Assembly: GCF_002216145.1 (NCBI RefSeq)
Contig: NZ_CP022278.1
Coordinates: 1,054,001 to 1,118,000, forward strand
DNA from: Neisseria chenwenguii
Lineage (GTDB): Bacteria; Pseudomonadota; Gammaproteobacteria; Burkholderiales; Neisseriaceae
Reading direction: 5' to 3'
DNA: 64,000 bases
How positions within the stretch are numbered: position 1 is the stretch's first letter; every line of letters begins with the position of its first letter. Of the stretch, positions 18,877-28,884 are shown in pieces. Made by a program: the position numbers and the translations under genes. Under the pieces are notes generated by a model, which was not told the DNA's origin, did not search any database, and saw only the letters and a program-made list of their open reading frames with translations.

Positions 18877-19458
18877 CTACCCCCTGATTTTCAGACAGCC
18901 TTCCCCCTGCCACACGCAGGTCAACACAAAATCCTCTGCCAATACGCGCGTTTCCGCGTGCCAATCTCCGCTGCCCGCCGGCGTGCGGATGCCTGCGGAT
19001 TTTCCTCCCGCAAACATCCGCCCGACTTTGCCCATACCGGCGGGGAAATCCAAGCCGCAGGCCTTGACCAAAGCCTCTTTGAGCGTCCAAAGTGCGTAAA
19101 AATCCTCCGCAAGCCAGCCGCGCGCCGCCAGCCACAACCGTTCTTCGGGCGATGCCGTCCACGCCGCAAGCGCCTGAAAATCGCGGTTTCGGCAGTTTTC
19201 CATATCCACGCCCGCCGCACCGTTTCCCGACGAAGCCAATACGGCCGCATACCCCTTGCTGTGCGACAGAGATTTAATTTCCAGCCCGTCGCTTCGGGCG
19301 CGGTGTTTCAAAACACGGCTGACCTGCCAGTCCTCCCGCACCGATAAGCCGGGAGAACGCGCGACGCGGGCGGCATCGGCGGCATCCAACATCGCGGCAT
19401 GATAATGCACTGCCAGCCCGCAGCCGCCGACATAGCAGACCAGATCTTCCTTTTCCAT
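18877..19458 (-). CDS. 4'-phosphopantetheinyl transferase, Sfp type
   Basis: A 193-residue enzyme that should transfer phosphopantetheine from CoA to a carrier-protein serine. The family signature is present: GVDMEN (magnesium-binding) and FYALWTLKEALVKACG, with KSLSHSKGYAAVL upstream as the substrate-binding stretch. The ATG at 19458 follows GGGGA and lies one base after the photolyase stop, so the two genes are translationally close. The partner carrier protein is not in the window. Confidence 0.85.
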   Translation of the reverse strand: MEKEDLVCYVGGCGLAVHYHAAMLDAADAARVARSPGLSVREDWQVSRVLKHRARSDGLEIKSLSHSKGYAAVLASSGNGAAGVDMENCRNRDFQALAAWTASPEERLWLAARGWLAEDFYALWTLKEALVKACGLDFPAGMGKVGRMFAGGKSAGIRTPAGSGDWHAETRVLAEDFVLTCVWQGEGCLKIRG

Positions 19459-19459
19459 T

Positions 19460-20725
19460 TTATCCCCGCCAATCTGCCGCAGGCGGCGGATAGCCGTTTG
19501 TTTCAATTTCCCCCGCCGCCAGCCACGGCGCGTGGATCAGGTTTTTCGGCAGGTGGGCGAGCTCGGGAACGTAACGGCGGATAAATGTGCCGTCGGGATC
19601 TAGACGTTGGGATTGGGCGATGGGATTCGCGGGTTTTGCCGACGCGGCGGCCTGCCAGTTGCCCGCGTTGGCGGCCTCGTCGTAATCGGCGAGCTGCGCG
19701 GCAAACCAATCCGCGCCGTTTTGCGCGTTCTGACCGAGCGTGCGGCACAGAAATTCCGCCGCTGCGCAACGTAGCGCGGGGTGAAGGAAACCGCTGCGGC
19801 GCAGGCTGCGCATGGCGGCGTCGATAAGCGGATAGCCCGTCTGACCCTGCTGCCAGCACTGCAAAATTCCTTCGTCCGAACGGGCGGTGTACGGCGGCAG
19901 ATTGCGGTGGTGGAACGCAAGATGCTGGTAGAAATCGCGCCGGATCAGGCCGTTCAGCCACTCTTTCGCACCGCGTGCCCAAGCAAGCTGCGCCAGCGCA
20001 CGCGCGGAAATGCAGCCTGCCGACAAATACGCGCCGAGCTGAGACGTGCCTTTTTGGGCGGGAAAATCTTTTAAAAGCGGGTAAAAATCGAGTTTTTCCG
20101 AAAATTCCGCCCATTGCCGCCAAGCTGCCGCTTCGCCGCCTTTCTGCATCAATTCATGCGGAACGCCCACTTCCCGCGCATCGGGCAGCGGCGGCAGGCC
20201 ACAGGCCGTCTGAACGGGGATTTCCGCGTTTTCAGACGGTCTTTCCGCTTTTTCAAACGCTGCCAGCCAAGCCTTGCGGTAAGGCGCGAAATCGGTAAAC
20301 GGCAGGCCGTGTTCGCCCATCAAATCGGCTTTGGCAAACAGCGCACGGTCGTTGACGCGCTCAAACGGCACGCCCTGCGCATCCAAAATCCGCCAAACGC
20401 GGTTGTCCGCCGCCGTTTCCGCCGGCGCGTAAGCCTCATCGGCAATCACCGCGCGGGCATTCAGGCGTGCCGCCAGCGCAGGAAGTTCCTCTTCCGCACG
20501 CCCCTGCAAAATATAAAGCGGGATATTCCGTTCGACCAGATTGCGGTAAAGCTCCGCCGCCGATTCATACAAAAACCGCGCCTGCCGGGGGTTTGAAATT
20601 TCAGACGGCCTCTCTGACACCACAGCCCCTGCCAACGGCAAACCGCGAGCAACGGCAGTTTGCAGGGCGAGATTGTCGGCAAGGCGCAGATTGCGGCGGA
20701 ACCAAACGAGCGTCGTATTTTGCAT
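19460..20725 (-). CDS. phr: Deoxyribodipyrimidine photolyase
   Basis: A 421-residue class I photolyase/cryptochrome family protein that repairs UV pyrimidine dimers using light and FAD. The N-terminal antenna domain opens [17 protein letters not shown]. The FAD-binding C-terminal domain includes [26 protein letters not shown], and [16 protein letters not shown]. The usual tryptophan-rich stretch before the RLDPDG motif is diverged ([14 protein letters not shown]), so repair activity is probable but not assured. Downstream it is tightly linked to the phosphopantetheinyl transferase. Confidence 0.9.
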   Translation of the reverse strand: MQNTTLVWFRRNLRLADNLALQTAVARGLPLAGAVVSERPSEISNPRQARFLYESAAELYRNLVERNIPLYILQGRAEEELPALAARLNARAVIADEAYAPAETAADNRVWRILDAQGVPFERVNDRALFAKADLMGEHGLPFTDFAPYRKAWLAAFEKAERPSENAEIPVQTACGLPPLPDAREVGVPHELMQKGGEAAAWRQWAEFSEKLDFYPLLKDFPAQKGTSQLGAYLSAGCISARALAQLAWARGAKEWLNGLIRRDFYQHLAFHHRNLPPYTARSDEGILQCWQQGQTGYPLIDAAMRSLRRSGFLHPALRCAAAEFLCRTLGQNAQNGADWFAAQLADYDEAANAGNWQAAASAKPANPIAQSQRLDPDGTFIRRYVPELAHLPKNLIHAPWLAAGEIETNGYPPPAADWRG

Positions 20726-21655
20726 GGGGAGGCCGTCTGAAAAGATGGGAATGAAAGGATTTTAGCAGAAGACAGCGGTTTCAGACGGCATGGGGTTCGG
20801 GAAAATTCTGCGGGGTGGCGGTGGGCCGTTCCAAACGGTATAACCGTACGCCGCGCTGTTTGGAAATAACTGCTGATGCCGTCTGAAAAAATGAGGGGAC
20901 GTTTGCGCGGATTTGTACGATTACGCCGCTTTGGGGCGGCTAATCGTACCTACATGGCTGCGACTTTGCAAAACCGTTCAAAGGCCGTCTGAAACGCCAA
21001 ATCCGTCATTCCCACATTTACGGATTTGATTTAATTTTTGCAAAGGTCGTCGACCGTTTTGTTGGGTTGAAACCCAACCTGTGCTTGATGAAACATCAAA
21101 CTGCGCAGGCTGGGCTTTAGCCCAGCAATGCAACCCAAAGAGCAGGCTTGTGCGAAGGTCACGGTTACGGGGGCAGCAGCCGTATTCGCAAAATAATGCG
21201 TTACAAGCCTTCGGGCAGTGGTTGCAGGTATTCGCCTTTGATTTACAGGCATTTTTTTGCTTCTTTTTCTGGGTTTTCAGATGTATAAAGGCTGATGCTT
21301 TGCGGACAGCCCACGTAGGTACGATTAGCTTTACCCGAGCAAAGCGTAATCGTACGAATAATGATGCCGTCTGAAACGCCAAATCTTTCAACCGACGTCG
21401 TTCCCGCGCAGGCGGGAATGACGTCCGAGAAAGTTCTTGCGTTGAGTGGAATCGAAGCGTCAGACAGCCATTCTGATTTTTGCAATGGTCTCAATCCTAC
21501 CCACCGGGCTAAAGCCCAGCCTACGTTTATTGCTTACGTTGACAGCTGATTTCTTTAACCATCCGGCGGTTTTCCGAACTGCCCTGAAAGGCCTCGTCTG
21601 AAAATTTCCTTTCACTCAATGCGGGAGATTTTTCAGACGGCCTTTTGTCGGGCGT
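20726..21655. repeat. Repeat-rich 930-base gap: GTAGG hairpins, dRS3-like word, DUS
   Basis: No credible gene is seen between phr and proB. The gap holds: a GTACGATTA/TAATCGTAC hairpin with CCTAC at its right edge (20915-20953); a GTTGGGTT-GA-AACCCAAC hairpin (21061-21078); CTGGGCT-TT-AGCCCAG (21110-21125); a second GTACGATTA hairpin with GTAGG at its left edge (21315-21355); a near-perfect dRS3 word GTTCCCGCGCAGGCGGGAAT at about 21400; GGGCTAAAGCCCAGCCTAC (21506-21524); and several DUS. It looks like a repeat-accumulation zone between divergent or independent units. Confidence 0.6.
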
Positions 21656-22780
21656 TTATCTGTGCAGCGCCATGTTGTCGCGGTGGATGAGTTCGGCTTC
21701 GGCGGTGTAGCCGAGTTTGGCGGCGATGTGGTCGGTGTCGGTTTGGAGGATTTTGGCGGTTTCGCTGCTGCTGTAATTGGCGAGGCCGCGGGCGATTTCT
21801 TTGCCTTCGGGGTTGAGGACGGAGATGAGTTCGCCGCGGTGGAAGTGGCCGTCGGCGCGGATGCAGCCGACGGGGAGGAGGCTGGCATGGTTTTGGGTGA
21901 GGGCGCGTTCGGCGCCGTGGTCTACGGTAACGCTGCCGCTGATTTGGATGTGGCCGAGCAGCCATTGTTTGCGGGCGCTGATACGGTTGTGGCTGCTGGT
22001 GAAGAGGGTGCCGATGCTTTGGCCTTGTTTGAGGCGGACGAGGATGTCGGGCTCTTTGCCGCTGGCGACGATGGTGGCGGCACCGCTGAGGGCGGCGCGT
22101 TTGGCGGCGGTGACTTTGGTGTACATGCCGCCTGTGCCGACGCTGCTGCCGGCGCCGCCGGCGATGGTTTCGAGGTCGGGATAGTCGGCGGGGATGCAGG
22201 GGATGAGGCGGGCGGCAGGGTTTTTACGGGGGTCGCTGTCATATAGGCCTTGTTGGTCGGTGAGGATGATGAGGGCGTCGGCTTCGACGAGGTTGGTGAT
22301 GAGGGCGCCGAGGGTGTCGTTGTCGCCGAGTTTGATTTCGTCGGTGGTGACGGTGTCGTTTTCGTTGATGATGGGGACGATGCCTTTTTCGAGCAGGGTT
22401 TTGAGGGTGCTGCGGGCGTTGAGGTAGCGGGTGCGGTTGCTGAGGTCGTCGTGGGTGAGGAGGATTTGGGCGGTGTGGATTTTGTGGGGGGCGAAGGCCT
22501 TTTGGTAAGCTTGGGCGATGCTCATTTGGCCGACGGCGGCGGCGGCTTGGAGTTCGTTGATGGCGGTGGGGCGTTTGGGCCAGCCGAGTTGTTTGATGCC
22601 TTCGGCGATGGCGCCGCTGGAGACGAAGACGACTTGGGTGCCGCTTTGGATGAGGCGGGCGATTTGGGTTGCCCAGTTGTCGAGGGCGGGTTGGTCGATG
22701 CCGCGGCCGCCGTCGGTGACGAGGCTGGAACCGACTTTGACGACAATGAGTTGGGCTTGGGTGAGGTTTTGGATGGTCAT
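21656..22780 (-). CDS. proB: Glutamate 5-kinase
   Basis: A 374-residue ProB, first enzyme of proline synthesis, phosphorylating glutamate with ATP. The kinase domain starts [20 protein letters not shown] and contains [18 protein letters not shown] and [21 protein letters not shown]. The C-terminal PUA domain is present (residues about 280-370, [14 protein letters not shown] to the end). Full length. It lacks proA nearby. The upstream side has an inverted DUS at 22807-22847. Confidence 0.95.
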   Translation of the reverse strand: MTIQNLTQAQLIVVKVGSSLVTDGGRGIDQPALDNWATQIARLIQSGTQVVFVSSGAIAEGIKQLGWPKRPTAINELQAAAAVGQMSIAQAYQKAFAPHKIHTAQILLTHDDLSNRTRYLNARSTLKTLLEKGIVPIINENDTVTTDEIKLGDNDTLGALITNLVEADALIILTDQQGLYDSDPRKNPAARLIPCIPADYPDLETIAGGAGSSVGTGGMYTKVTAAKRAALSGAATIVASGKEPDILVRLKQGQSIGTLFTSSHNRISARKQWLLGHIQISGSVTVDHGAERALTQNHASLLPVGCIRADGHFHRGELISVLNPEGKEIARGLANYSSSETAKILQTDTDHIAAKLGYTAEAELIHRDNMALHR

Positions 22781-22868
22781 GATGGGGCTTTCATGGAGTT
22801 GTTTTTTTCAGACGGCCTGTGGTGGTGGGGGGGGGACCGTCTGAAAAAAGTGGGATGGTTTTTGCGTT

Positions 22869-22890
22869 GCCGGGCTGAAGCCCAGCCTAC
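22869..22890. repeat. GTAGG-hairpin copy upstream of proB
   Basis: GGGCTGAAGCCC with CCTAC at its right edge, a short member of the hairpin family, in the gap between proB and the DUF2818 gene. Confidence 0.5.
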
Positions 22891-22905
22891 ATGGCAAGGG
22901 GTGGT

Positions 22906-23205
22906 TTATTGTTGGTTTTTGCCGTGCCAGAAATAGCGCCAGACGAAGGCGGGAAAGGCAAAGACTAGGTAGAGGCAGACATTGACGGCGTAAAATTCCC
23001 AGCCTTGGGGGTGGACGGCGCTGGCGCGGGATTCAAGCAGGTAGGCGAGTGCGGCGGTGAGGCCGAAACCGGTGATGAGCTCGAGGAGGTGGTGGCCGAA
23101 GTGTTTTTTGTTTAGGGAAACGACGCCGAACAGTTTTTGGGTGAGGAAGGGGGCATTGGCAAAAATGAGGGCAAGGAGCAGGAGGATGTACATGGTTGGG
23201 GTCAT
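22906..23205 (-). CDS. DUF2818 small membrane protein, downstream of nuoN
   Basis: A 99-residue protein with three hydrophobic segments (about residues 5-22, 42-60 and 70-92), matching the DUF2818 family found after nuoN in many betaproteobacteria. That linkage suggests a role tied to complex I, but no function is established. It ends HGKNQQ. A DUS pair (about 23237-23294) separates it from nuoN. Confidence 0.75.
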   Translation of the reverse strand: MTPTMYILLLLALIFANAPFLTQKLFGVVSLNKKHFGHHLLELITGFGLTAALAYLLESRASAVHPQGWEFYAVNVCLYLVFAFPAFVWRYFWHGKNQQ

Positions 23206-23436
23206 GGGGAGCTTTCTTTTTTTGGGGGTTGTTTTTTTCAGACGGCCTTTGGGTCTTAAAAATGGGATAAGTCGATTAAAGGCCGTCTGAAACTTTTTGT
23301 CTGCTTTTCAGACGGCATTTTGGTGTCGGAACAAGGTTCTGTATTGTATCAGGCTGTCTGAAAAAAATGGCGGCAAGCCTTGTTCCAATCAGTAAAAAAC
23401 GGCAGCCTTTGCGGGCTGCCGTTTGCTTGGCGCGGT

Positions 23437-24879
23437 TTAGAGCGTGTTGTCGAGCGCTGCTTTGCACCAGTCGATGACGGTTTGCGGCATGATGCCCCAG
23501 AGGAGCAGCAGGGCGGCGTTGACGGTAAGCAGGAGCTTGGCGGCGTTGTCGCCGCCGACGGGTTGGTCGTGGTCGGGGTTGTCGAAATACATGACTTTGA
23601 CGACGCGCAGGTAGTAGAACGCGCCAATCAGCGACATGATGACGGCGAACACGGCCAGCCAGACGTAGCCTTGCGAGAGAAGTGCCATGATGACGGCGAA
23701 CTTGGCGTAGAAGCCCATCAGCGGCGGGATGCCGGCCATGCTGAACATCGCGAGCAGCATCAGGAAGGCATACCATGCGTGGCGGTGGTTGAGTCCGGTG
23801 AGATCGCGGATGTCTTCGCATTCGACGGTTTCGGTGGAGAGTACCATCAACACGCCGAAGCCGACGGCGGCCATGACGGCGTATGTGATGGCGTAATACA
23901 GGCCGGCGGTGAAGCCGACGGCGCCGGCCATAAAGGCGAGCAGGATGAAGCCCATGTGGGAGATGGTGGAATAGGCCAGCATCCGTTTGATGTTGGTCTG
24001 CATGATGGCGGCGAGGTTGCCGACAATAAGCGAGGCGATGGCGAGGATAGCGAACATCTGCGCCCAGTCGGCGTGTATTGTGCCCAAACCGGTTACCAGA
24101 ATGCGGAACGCGAAGACGACGGCGGCGACTTTGGGCGCGGTGCCGACGAATGCGGTTACGGAAACGGGCGCTCCGTGGTAAACGTCGGGTACCCACATAT
24201 GGAACGGCACGGCGCCGAGTTTGAAGGCGACGGCGACGACGATAAACACCAAGCCGAGTTTCAACAGCCACGGGTTGGCATCGCCGTTGTAGGCGGTGGC
24301 CAAAACTTCGGCGAAATCAAGGGTGCCGGTGGCGCCGTACACCATCGAAATGCCGTAGAGCAGCAGGCCGGAGGCGAGTGCGCCGAGTACGAAATATTTC
24401 AACGCGGCTTCGACGGCAAACGCGGAGTCGCGGCGCAATGCAATCATGGCGTAAAGCGAGAGCGAGAGCAACTCAAGGCCGATGTAGGCGGTGAGGAAGT
24501 GCCCCGCGCTGACCATCACGCTCATGCCCAGCAGGGCAAACAGCGAGAGGGTGTAAAACTCGCCTTTAAACATATCGCGCACACGGTTGTAGGTTTCGCC
24601 GTAGATAAACAAGCCGAACACCAGCGCATACATCACGAGTTTGGCCAGACGCGACATGCCGTCTGCAATATACATGCCGTTAAACGCCAACGTGCTGCCC
24701 TGTTCCCACACGGCAACCTGCGTACCCGCGGTCAAAATCACCGCACCCAAACTCATCAGATGGGTGATATGGCGGTTTTTATCGCTGATCCACAAATCCG
24801 CCAGCAAAATCACACACAAAGCCGCAAGCAACACGATTTCGGGCATCGCGCCGGTGAGGTTCAAAATTGTTCCGTTCAT
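23437..24879 (-). CDS. nuoN: NADH-quinone oxidoreductase subunit N
   Basis: A 480-residue membrane subunit of complex I, one of three antiporter-like proton channels. Fourteen or so hydrophobic segments; the conserved lysine-bearing region LKYFVLGALASGLLLYG and the HMGFILLAFMAG motif are visible. It opens MNGTILNLTGAMPEIVLLAALCVILLADLW. Base composition and DUS dialect are native. Twelve bases separate it from nuoM upstream. Confidence 0.96.
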   Translation of the reverse strand: MNGTILNLTGAMPEIVLLAALCVILLADLWISDKNRHITHLMSLGAVILTAGTQVAVWEQGSTLAFNGMYIADGMSRLAKLVMYALVFGLFIYGETYNRVRDMFKGEFYTLSLFALLGMSVMVSAGHFLTAYIGLELLSLSLYAMIALRRDSAFAVEAALKYFVLGALASGLLLYGISMVYGATGTLDFAEVLATAYNGDANPWLLKLGLVFIVVAVAFKLGAVPFHMWVPDVYHGAPVSVTAFVGTAPKVAAVVFAFRILVTGLGTIHADWAQMFAILAIASLIVGNLAAIMQTNIKRMLAYSTISHMGFILLAFMAGAVGFTAGLYYAITYAVMAAVGFGVLMVLSTETVECEDIRDLTGLNHRHAWYAFLMLLAMFSMAGIPPLMGFYAKFAVIMALLSQGYVWLAVFAVIMSLIGAFYYLRVVKVMYFDNPDHDQPVGGDNAAKLLLTVNAALLLLWGIMPQTVIDWCKAALDNTL

Positions 24880-24891
24880 ATCGTGCCCCCT

Positions 24892-26409
24892 TTAAATCTT
24901 GCTCTGCGCGGCATGCGCGATCAGTTGGTCGGCCGCCTGATGAACTACTTCGATAAAGGGCTGCGGATACAGCCCCATGCCCAACACCGCAACCGCCAAA
25001 ATGGCGAGAATCGTAAATTCGCGGCAGTTGATGTCTTTCATTTCTTTCACTTCGGAATTGACGATGCCGCCGAAAATCACGCGCTTATACATCCAAAGCG
25101 TGTAAGACGCGCCGTAAATCAGCGTCAACGCCGCGAGTGCACCCACCCAAAAATTCACTTCCACCGCACCCATAATCACCATAAATTCGCCAACAAAACC
25201 GGAAGTCGCCGGCAAGCCCGTGTTGGCCATCGCAAACAGCATCATAAACGCCGCAAACTTCGGCATCACATTCACCACGCCGCCGTAATCGGCGATATTG
25301 CGACTGTGCAGACGGTCGTACATCACGCCGATGCACATAAACATCGCGGCAGACACAAAACCGTGCGAAATCATTTGCACAATTGCGCCTTTCAAGCCCC
25401 AGTCGTTCAATTCACCCAAAGAGCTGCCTGAAAACAGTCCGCTAAACAGGAAAATACCCAGCGTTACAAAACCCATGTGGCTGATTGATGAATACGCCAC
25501 CAGTTTTTTCATATCGGTTTGCACCAACGCCACCATACCAATATAAATCACGGCAATCAAACTCAACACAATCACGGCTGGTGCAAAATAACGCGCCGCA
25601 TCGGGCACAATCGGTAGCACAAAACGCAAGAAACCATACGCGCCAATCTTTAGCGTAATCGCCGCCAACACCATAGAACCGCCTGTGGGGGCTTCAACGT
25701 GTGCGTCAGGCAGCCAAGTATGCACGGGGAACATCGGCACTTTCACCGCAAACGACAAGAAAAACGCGATAAAAATCAACTGTTGCACACCCAATGGAAT
25801 GTGCTTAATCGCTTGCAAATCAGTAATAGCAAAACTGTCGGCTTGCGCCCCCAAATAAATCAGCGCAACCAGCATCAGCAGCGAACCCAATAACGTGTAC
25901 AAAAACAGCTTCATCGCCGCGTAAACCCGTCTTGGACCACCCCATATACCAATAATTAAATAAAGCGGAATCAGCATACCTTCAAAGAACACATAAAACA
26001 AAATCGCATCTTGCGCAGCAAATGCGCCGTTAATCAAGCCGCTCATAATCAGGAATGCCGCCATATACTGCGCAGGACGTTTTTGAATCACTTCCCAGCC
26101 AGCCAGCACCACCATCAGCGTGATAAACGCATTCAAAATGATAAACAGCACGGAAATGCCGTCCACGCCCAGCGCGTAATTCAGATTGAGCGCGGGAATC
26201 CATGCGTGCAATTCGGTGAACTGGTAGCCGCTATTGACGCGGTCAAAATGGGTAAACAAGGGCAAGGTAACCAAAAATCCTGCCAATGCACCAATGAGCG
26301 CGAGAATACGCGCCAATGGGGCGCGGCTGTCCGAGCCTGTTGCCAACACCAGCACACCTGCGATAATCGGCACCCAGATTGCCAAGCCGAGTAAGTTGTT
26401 GAAAAACAT
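24892..26409 (-). CDS. nuoM: NADH-quinone oxidoreductase subunit M (mosaic gene)
   Basis: A 505-residue antiporter-like membrane subunit of complex I. Motifs: GVDGISVLFIILNAFITL, FFEGMLIPLYLIIGIWGG, PTGGSMVLAAITLKIGAYGF and SSISHMGFVTLGIF. The 3' third (24892 to about 25.3 kb) is GC-rich like nuoN. The rest shifts to a more AT-rich style, and a word resembling the second DUS dialect (GAGCTGCCTGAAAA) occurs in the coding sequence at about 25421. The reading frame is intact across the junction, as expected for homologous recombination. Upstream lies a non-native cassette, not nuoL directly. Confidence 0.95.
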   Translation of the reverse strand: MFFNNLLGLAIWVPIIAGVLVLATGSDSRAPLARILALIGALAGFLVTLPLFTHFDRVNSGYQFTELHAWIPALNLNYALGVDGISVLFIILNAFITLMVVLAGWEVIQKRPAQYMAAFLIMSGLINGAFAAQDAILFYVFFEGMLIPLYLIIGIWGGPRRVYAAMKLFLYTLLGSLLMLVALIYLGAQADSFAITDLQAIKHIPLGVQQLIFIAFFLSFAVKVPMFPVHTWLPDAHVEAPTGGSMVLAAITLKIGAYGFLRFVLPIVPDAARYFAPAVIVLSLIAVIYIGMVALVQTDMKKLVAYSSISHMGFVTLGIFLFSGLFSGSSLGELNDWGLKGAIVQMISHGFVSAAMFMCIGVMYDRLHSRNIADYGGVVNVMPKFAAFMMLFAMANTGLPATSGFVGEFMVIMGAVEVNFWVGALAALTLIYGASYTLWMYKRVIFGGIVNSEVKEMKDINCREFTILAILAVAVLGMGLYPQPFIEVVHQAADQLIAHAAQSKI

Positions 26410-26473
26410 AGTTTTAGCCTGTTTTCTTTATTTAAAATTTTTTGTTGAAACTGCGTTTCAGGCAGCCTGAAAG

Positions 26474-27052
26474 TTATTTTTTGGGTACAACAATCATATA
26501 CCCATCTTTTCTAAATTCTTGCGGCGTAGTTTGTGTTTTAACACATAACTTGTCCTGACATAATTTCACATCAGCTTGACTATATAATTGCATAATTGCA
26601 TAGCTTCCACGCTTAACTTATTTTTCTGAATAATATCTTTATAATAAAAACCCAACCACAGCACAGAACCAATCACCGCAATCAAAGCCACGCCAGACAA
26701 AACACCAATTTTCATCAAAATAGAATGCGATTGTTTTATTTAAATCTTTTTTAATCAACGCAGCAAATTGACTGAAATCCAACATTTGTTTTTTTAAATC
26801 TTCTAATTGCTGCTGAAATTCTCGCATACTGTCTTGACTGCCATCAGCAACCTGTTGCGCCACTTACTCGCGCAATTTTTCAACATGATGAGCAAGTGCT
26901 GTTTCAATACTTGTGTCCAACACTTGCAATCTTTGTCCTAATTGGTAGGCGGTCTGTTGCTGAATTTGTACGGCATTTTCCGCATCTGCTTTCAAATGCT
27001 GCGTTACTACCGCCATATTACTCACGGCTTCATACAGTTCTTCAATGTGCAT
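26474..27052 (-). pseudogene. Broken coiled-coil protein with a membrane segment
   Basis: Starting MHIEELYEAVSNMAVV, the frame runs through a long Gln/Glu-rich helix region, hits an in-frame TAA at 26864-26866, continues (VAQQVADGSQDSMREFQQQLEDL), then shifts frame near 26720 into a hydrophobic helix (IGVLSGVALIAVIGSVLWLG) and shifts again near 26610 to finish LCVKTQTTPQEF...IVVPKK. Joined, it would be about 190 residues: coiled coil, one transmembrane helix, short cysteine-containing tail. Its start lies three bases after the preceding fragment's stop, so they were once an operon. Family not recognised. Confidence 0.6.
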
Positions 27053-27054
27053 TT

Positions 27055-27950
27055 TTAAGACCTTACCATTCTATGTCGCTGTTGTTCTGCTTGCTGTGCT
27101 TCTACCAGCTGTTCAGCAGCACGCGCTTGTTCGGCTTCTTTTAATTGCTGCACTTGCTCGGCAACTTCTTGATTACGCTGTTGCGTATAAGCGTGATTAG
27201 CCACTACAGAATATAAAGCATCTTTATCGCCCGATGTGTATGCCGCAAATAATTTATTAACCATATCTTGAGCAGATGAAGTCGTCGATAAATCTTTTAT
27301 ATTTGATTGACTATCAATCACTAAATCAACTTTATCATGATTAACTTGATTATAACTTAAACTACTTTCTTTCCAAGGATTGAACTTAGTCAGGTACTAA
27401 TTCATATATTTCACGAAAAAAATTTTCTAACACATCTAAACCAAAGCCATTCCAATTTTCTAAATTGTAAAAGTCATGAGTAGACATTTTGCCACCAGGA
27501 TATACCAATGAAACAGCTGTAATGGCTGCTGCAGTTCTATCAAAAAAATTCCACCAGCAGGAATTTTATCACTCATAAGAAAACTTGCTATAGCCGAAGT
27601 ACCAGACATAATAGCTTGAATCTTAATTATATCAACAACTTCTTTCTGATGATCTGCTATAAAACCTTCAAAATTATCTCGCAATCTATCTACTGCTTGA
27701 AAAGCAGTAACACCACCAAAAAATTTACCCCTTGCTGCATTAGTTTTATCATCAAATCCACTATATTGAGCAAGATTTTGTGTCATTGCACCTATTGCCA
27801 AACCTACACTTCTCTTTGCCTGCTCATAATGTTCTGCTTTTTGTTCAGATGAAATTGATGGATCACCCGCCTGACGAACATATTAATAGCATTGCCAATT
27901 TCTAATAGAAAATTTACGCGAAAATTTACGCGATACGCCATAATCAAAAC
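27055..27950 (-). pseudogene. Frameshifted unidentified protein with Gln-rich C-terminus
   Basis: At least three frames must be joined. One segment contains SVGLAIGAMTQNLAQYSGFD and MSGTSAIASFLMSDKIPAGG. A shift lies in a run of seven T (minus strand) near 27542-27548, after which DRTAAAITAVSLVYPGGK and LENFFREIYELVPD follow. A second shift occurs at 27386 (TAA), then NPWKESSLSYNQVNHDKVDL and a Gln/Ala/Glu-rich tail ending RHRMVRS. The 5' end is unclear (about 27950). The organisation resembles a decayed secreted effector or mobile-element protein, but I recognise no family. Confidence 0.5.
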
Positions 27951-28041
27951 CTTTCTTAGTGAATTAATTTTTTTCAAACTTTATATGAGGAAGAATATAA
28001 ATACTTATTCCAAAAATAAAGAATAAAATTCATCAATATAG

Positions 28042-28779
28042 CTAAAAAATAAATGATTTATAATAAAATAATTCATTATAATACTTCTGAATTAATTGAA
28101 ACTTACTAATAGAAATATAACTAGATTCAAGTCCTGTTAATATCAACAGATGCTCTCCACCAATATAGTAGTCTATACCATCTATTTTTTGATAAGAAAT
28201 TTTAATTACTTCATTTTTAGGAATTTTTTCCAGAAATTAGAGCAATTTTCTTTTAAGAGTAAACTACAAGCAATAAAGCCTATACGCTTTTTATCTTCAT
28301 TTTCTAAAAATAAAAACCAAGCAGTTTCTGGTGCATATCTAGCAGTTTCAAATGGTTTTGAACGCAAAATAGCATATCCATCATCATTGTACCAATAGTT
28401 TTCACTATCTCCATTCACTATTCTTCCAGAAAATATATTTTCTATTTTATTATTTTCTAAATCATGCATTTTAAAATTAAATACTTGCAAGAAAAACAAT
28501 ATAATCATCCAAACAATAATTGTTACAACAGTGTAATACTTATCCCATTTTAAATTAAAATATCCATCACTATAATATCTCTCTCTTGCGATAAACTATT
28601 AAATTCACTAAAAGCAGTCCATTTAAAATATAGATAATTACTTCTGGTTCAGATAAATTATTTCTATTAAAATAACTATTAAATAAAAAATATGAAATTA
28701 TTGTTATAAATATTTTAGAAAAAATAAGTAATTTTATATTTAAATGCTTATTTAATGGCGTTAACTTGTTTACAAACAT
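28042..28779 (-). pseudogene. Frameshifted multi-pass membrane protein, possible immunity gene
   Basis: The 5' part (from 28779) encodes KHLNIKLLIFSKIFITIISY and a second hydrophobic segment (IYILNGLLLVNLIVY). A one-base shift near 28567 leads into YYSDGYFNLKWDKYYTVVTI, a third membrane helix, and a soluble part with GYAILRSKPFETARYAPETA. A second shift near 28206 restores SYQKIDGIDYYIGGEHLLIL and runs to a TAG at 28042. Rejoined length is about 245 residues. AT-rich, in the second DUS dialect tract. Its position upstream of another decayed gene is compatible with an immunity role, which is inference only. Confidence 0.5.
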
Positions 28780-28844
28780 AATAAATATGACTCATAAGAA
28801 GTAGATGTTAAATCAACTTATTGCTCTACGTATTTTTTATTTTC

Positions 28845-28881
28845 AGGCTGCCTGAAAGTCGGGGTCAAGACCCCGACCTAC
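28845..28881. repeat. Second-dialect DUS and hairpin with CCTACG edge
   Basis: AGGCTGCCTGAA at 28845-28856 is followed by GTCGGGGTC-AA-GACCCCGAC (28858-28877) and CTACG. The hairpin shows the same layout as those in native DNA, now attached to the other DUS dialect and just after the nuoL stop, where it can act as a terminator. Confidence 0.65.
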
Positions 28882-28884
28882 GCA

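Noticed and set aside
21081..21549. Open frames in the phr-proB gap
   Set aside because: They read through GTAGG hairpins, dRS3-like and DUS words; no family features.
23380..25431. A 683-codon open frame on the plus strand opposite nuoN and nuoM
   Set aside because: It is a shadow of the conserved minus-strand genes; its composition (many His, Gln, Arg, Asp) is typical of an antisense frame and there is no ribosome-binding site.
26474..28779. That the nuoL-nuoM cassette is a complex I gene or a plasmid mobilisation module
   Set aside because: The coiled-coil/membrane protein vaguely recalls mobilisation proteins, but no relaxase or origin motif is visible, so I left it unnamed.
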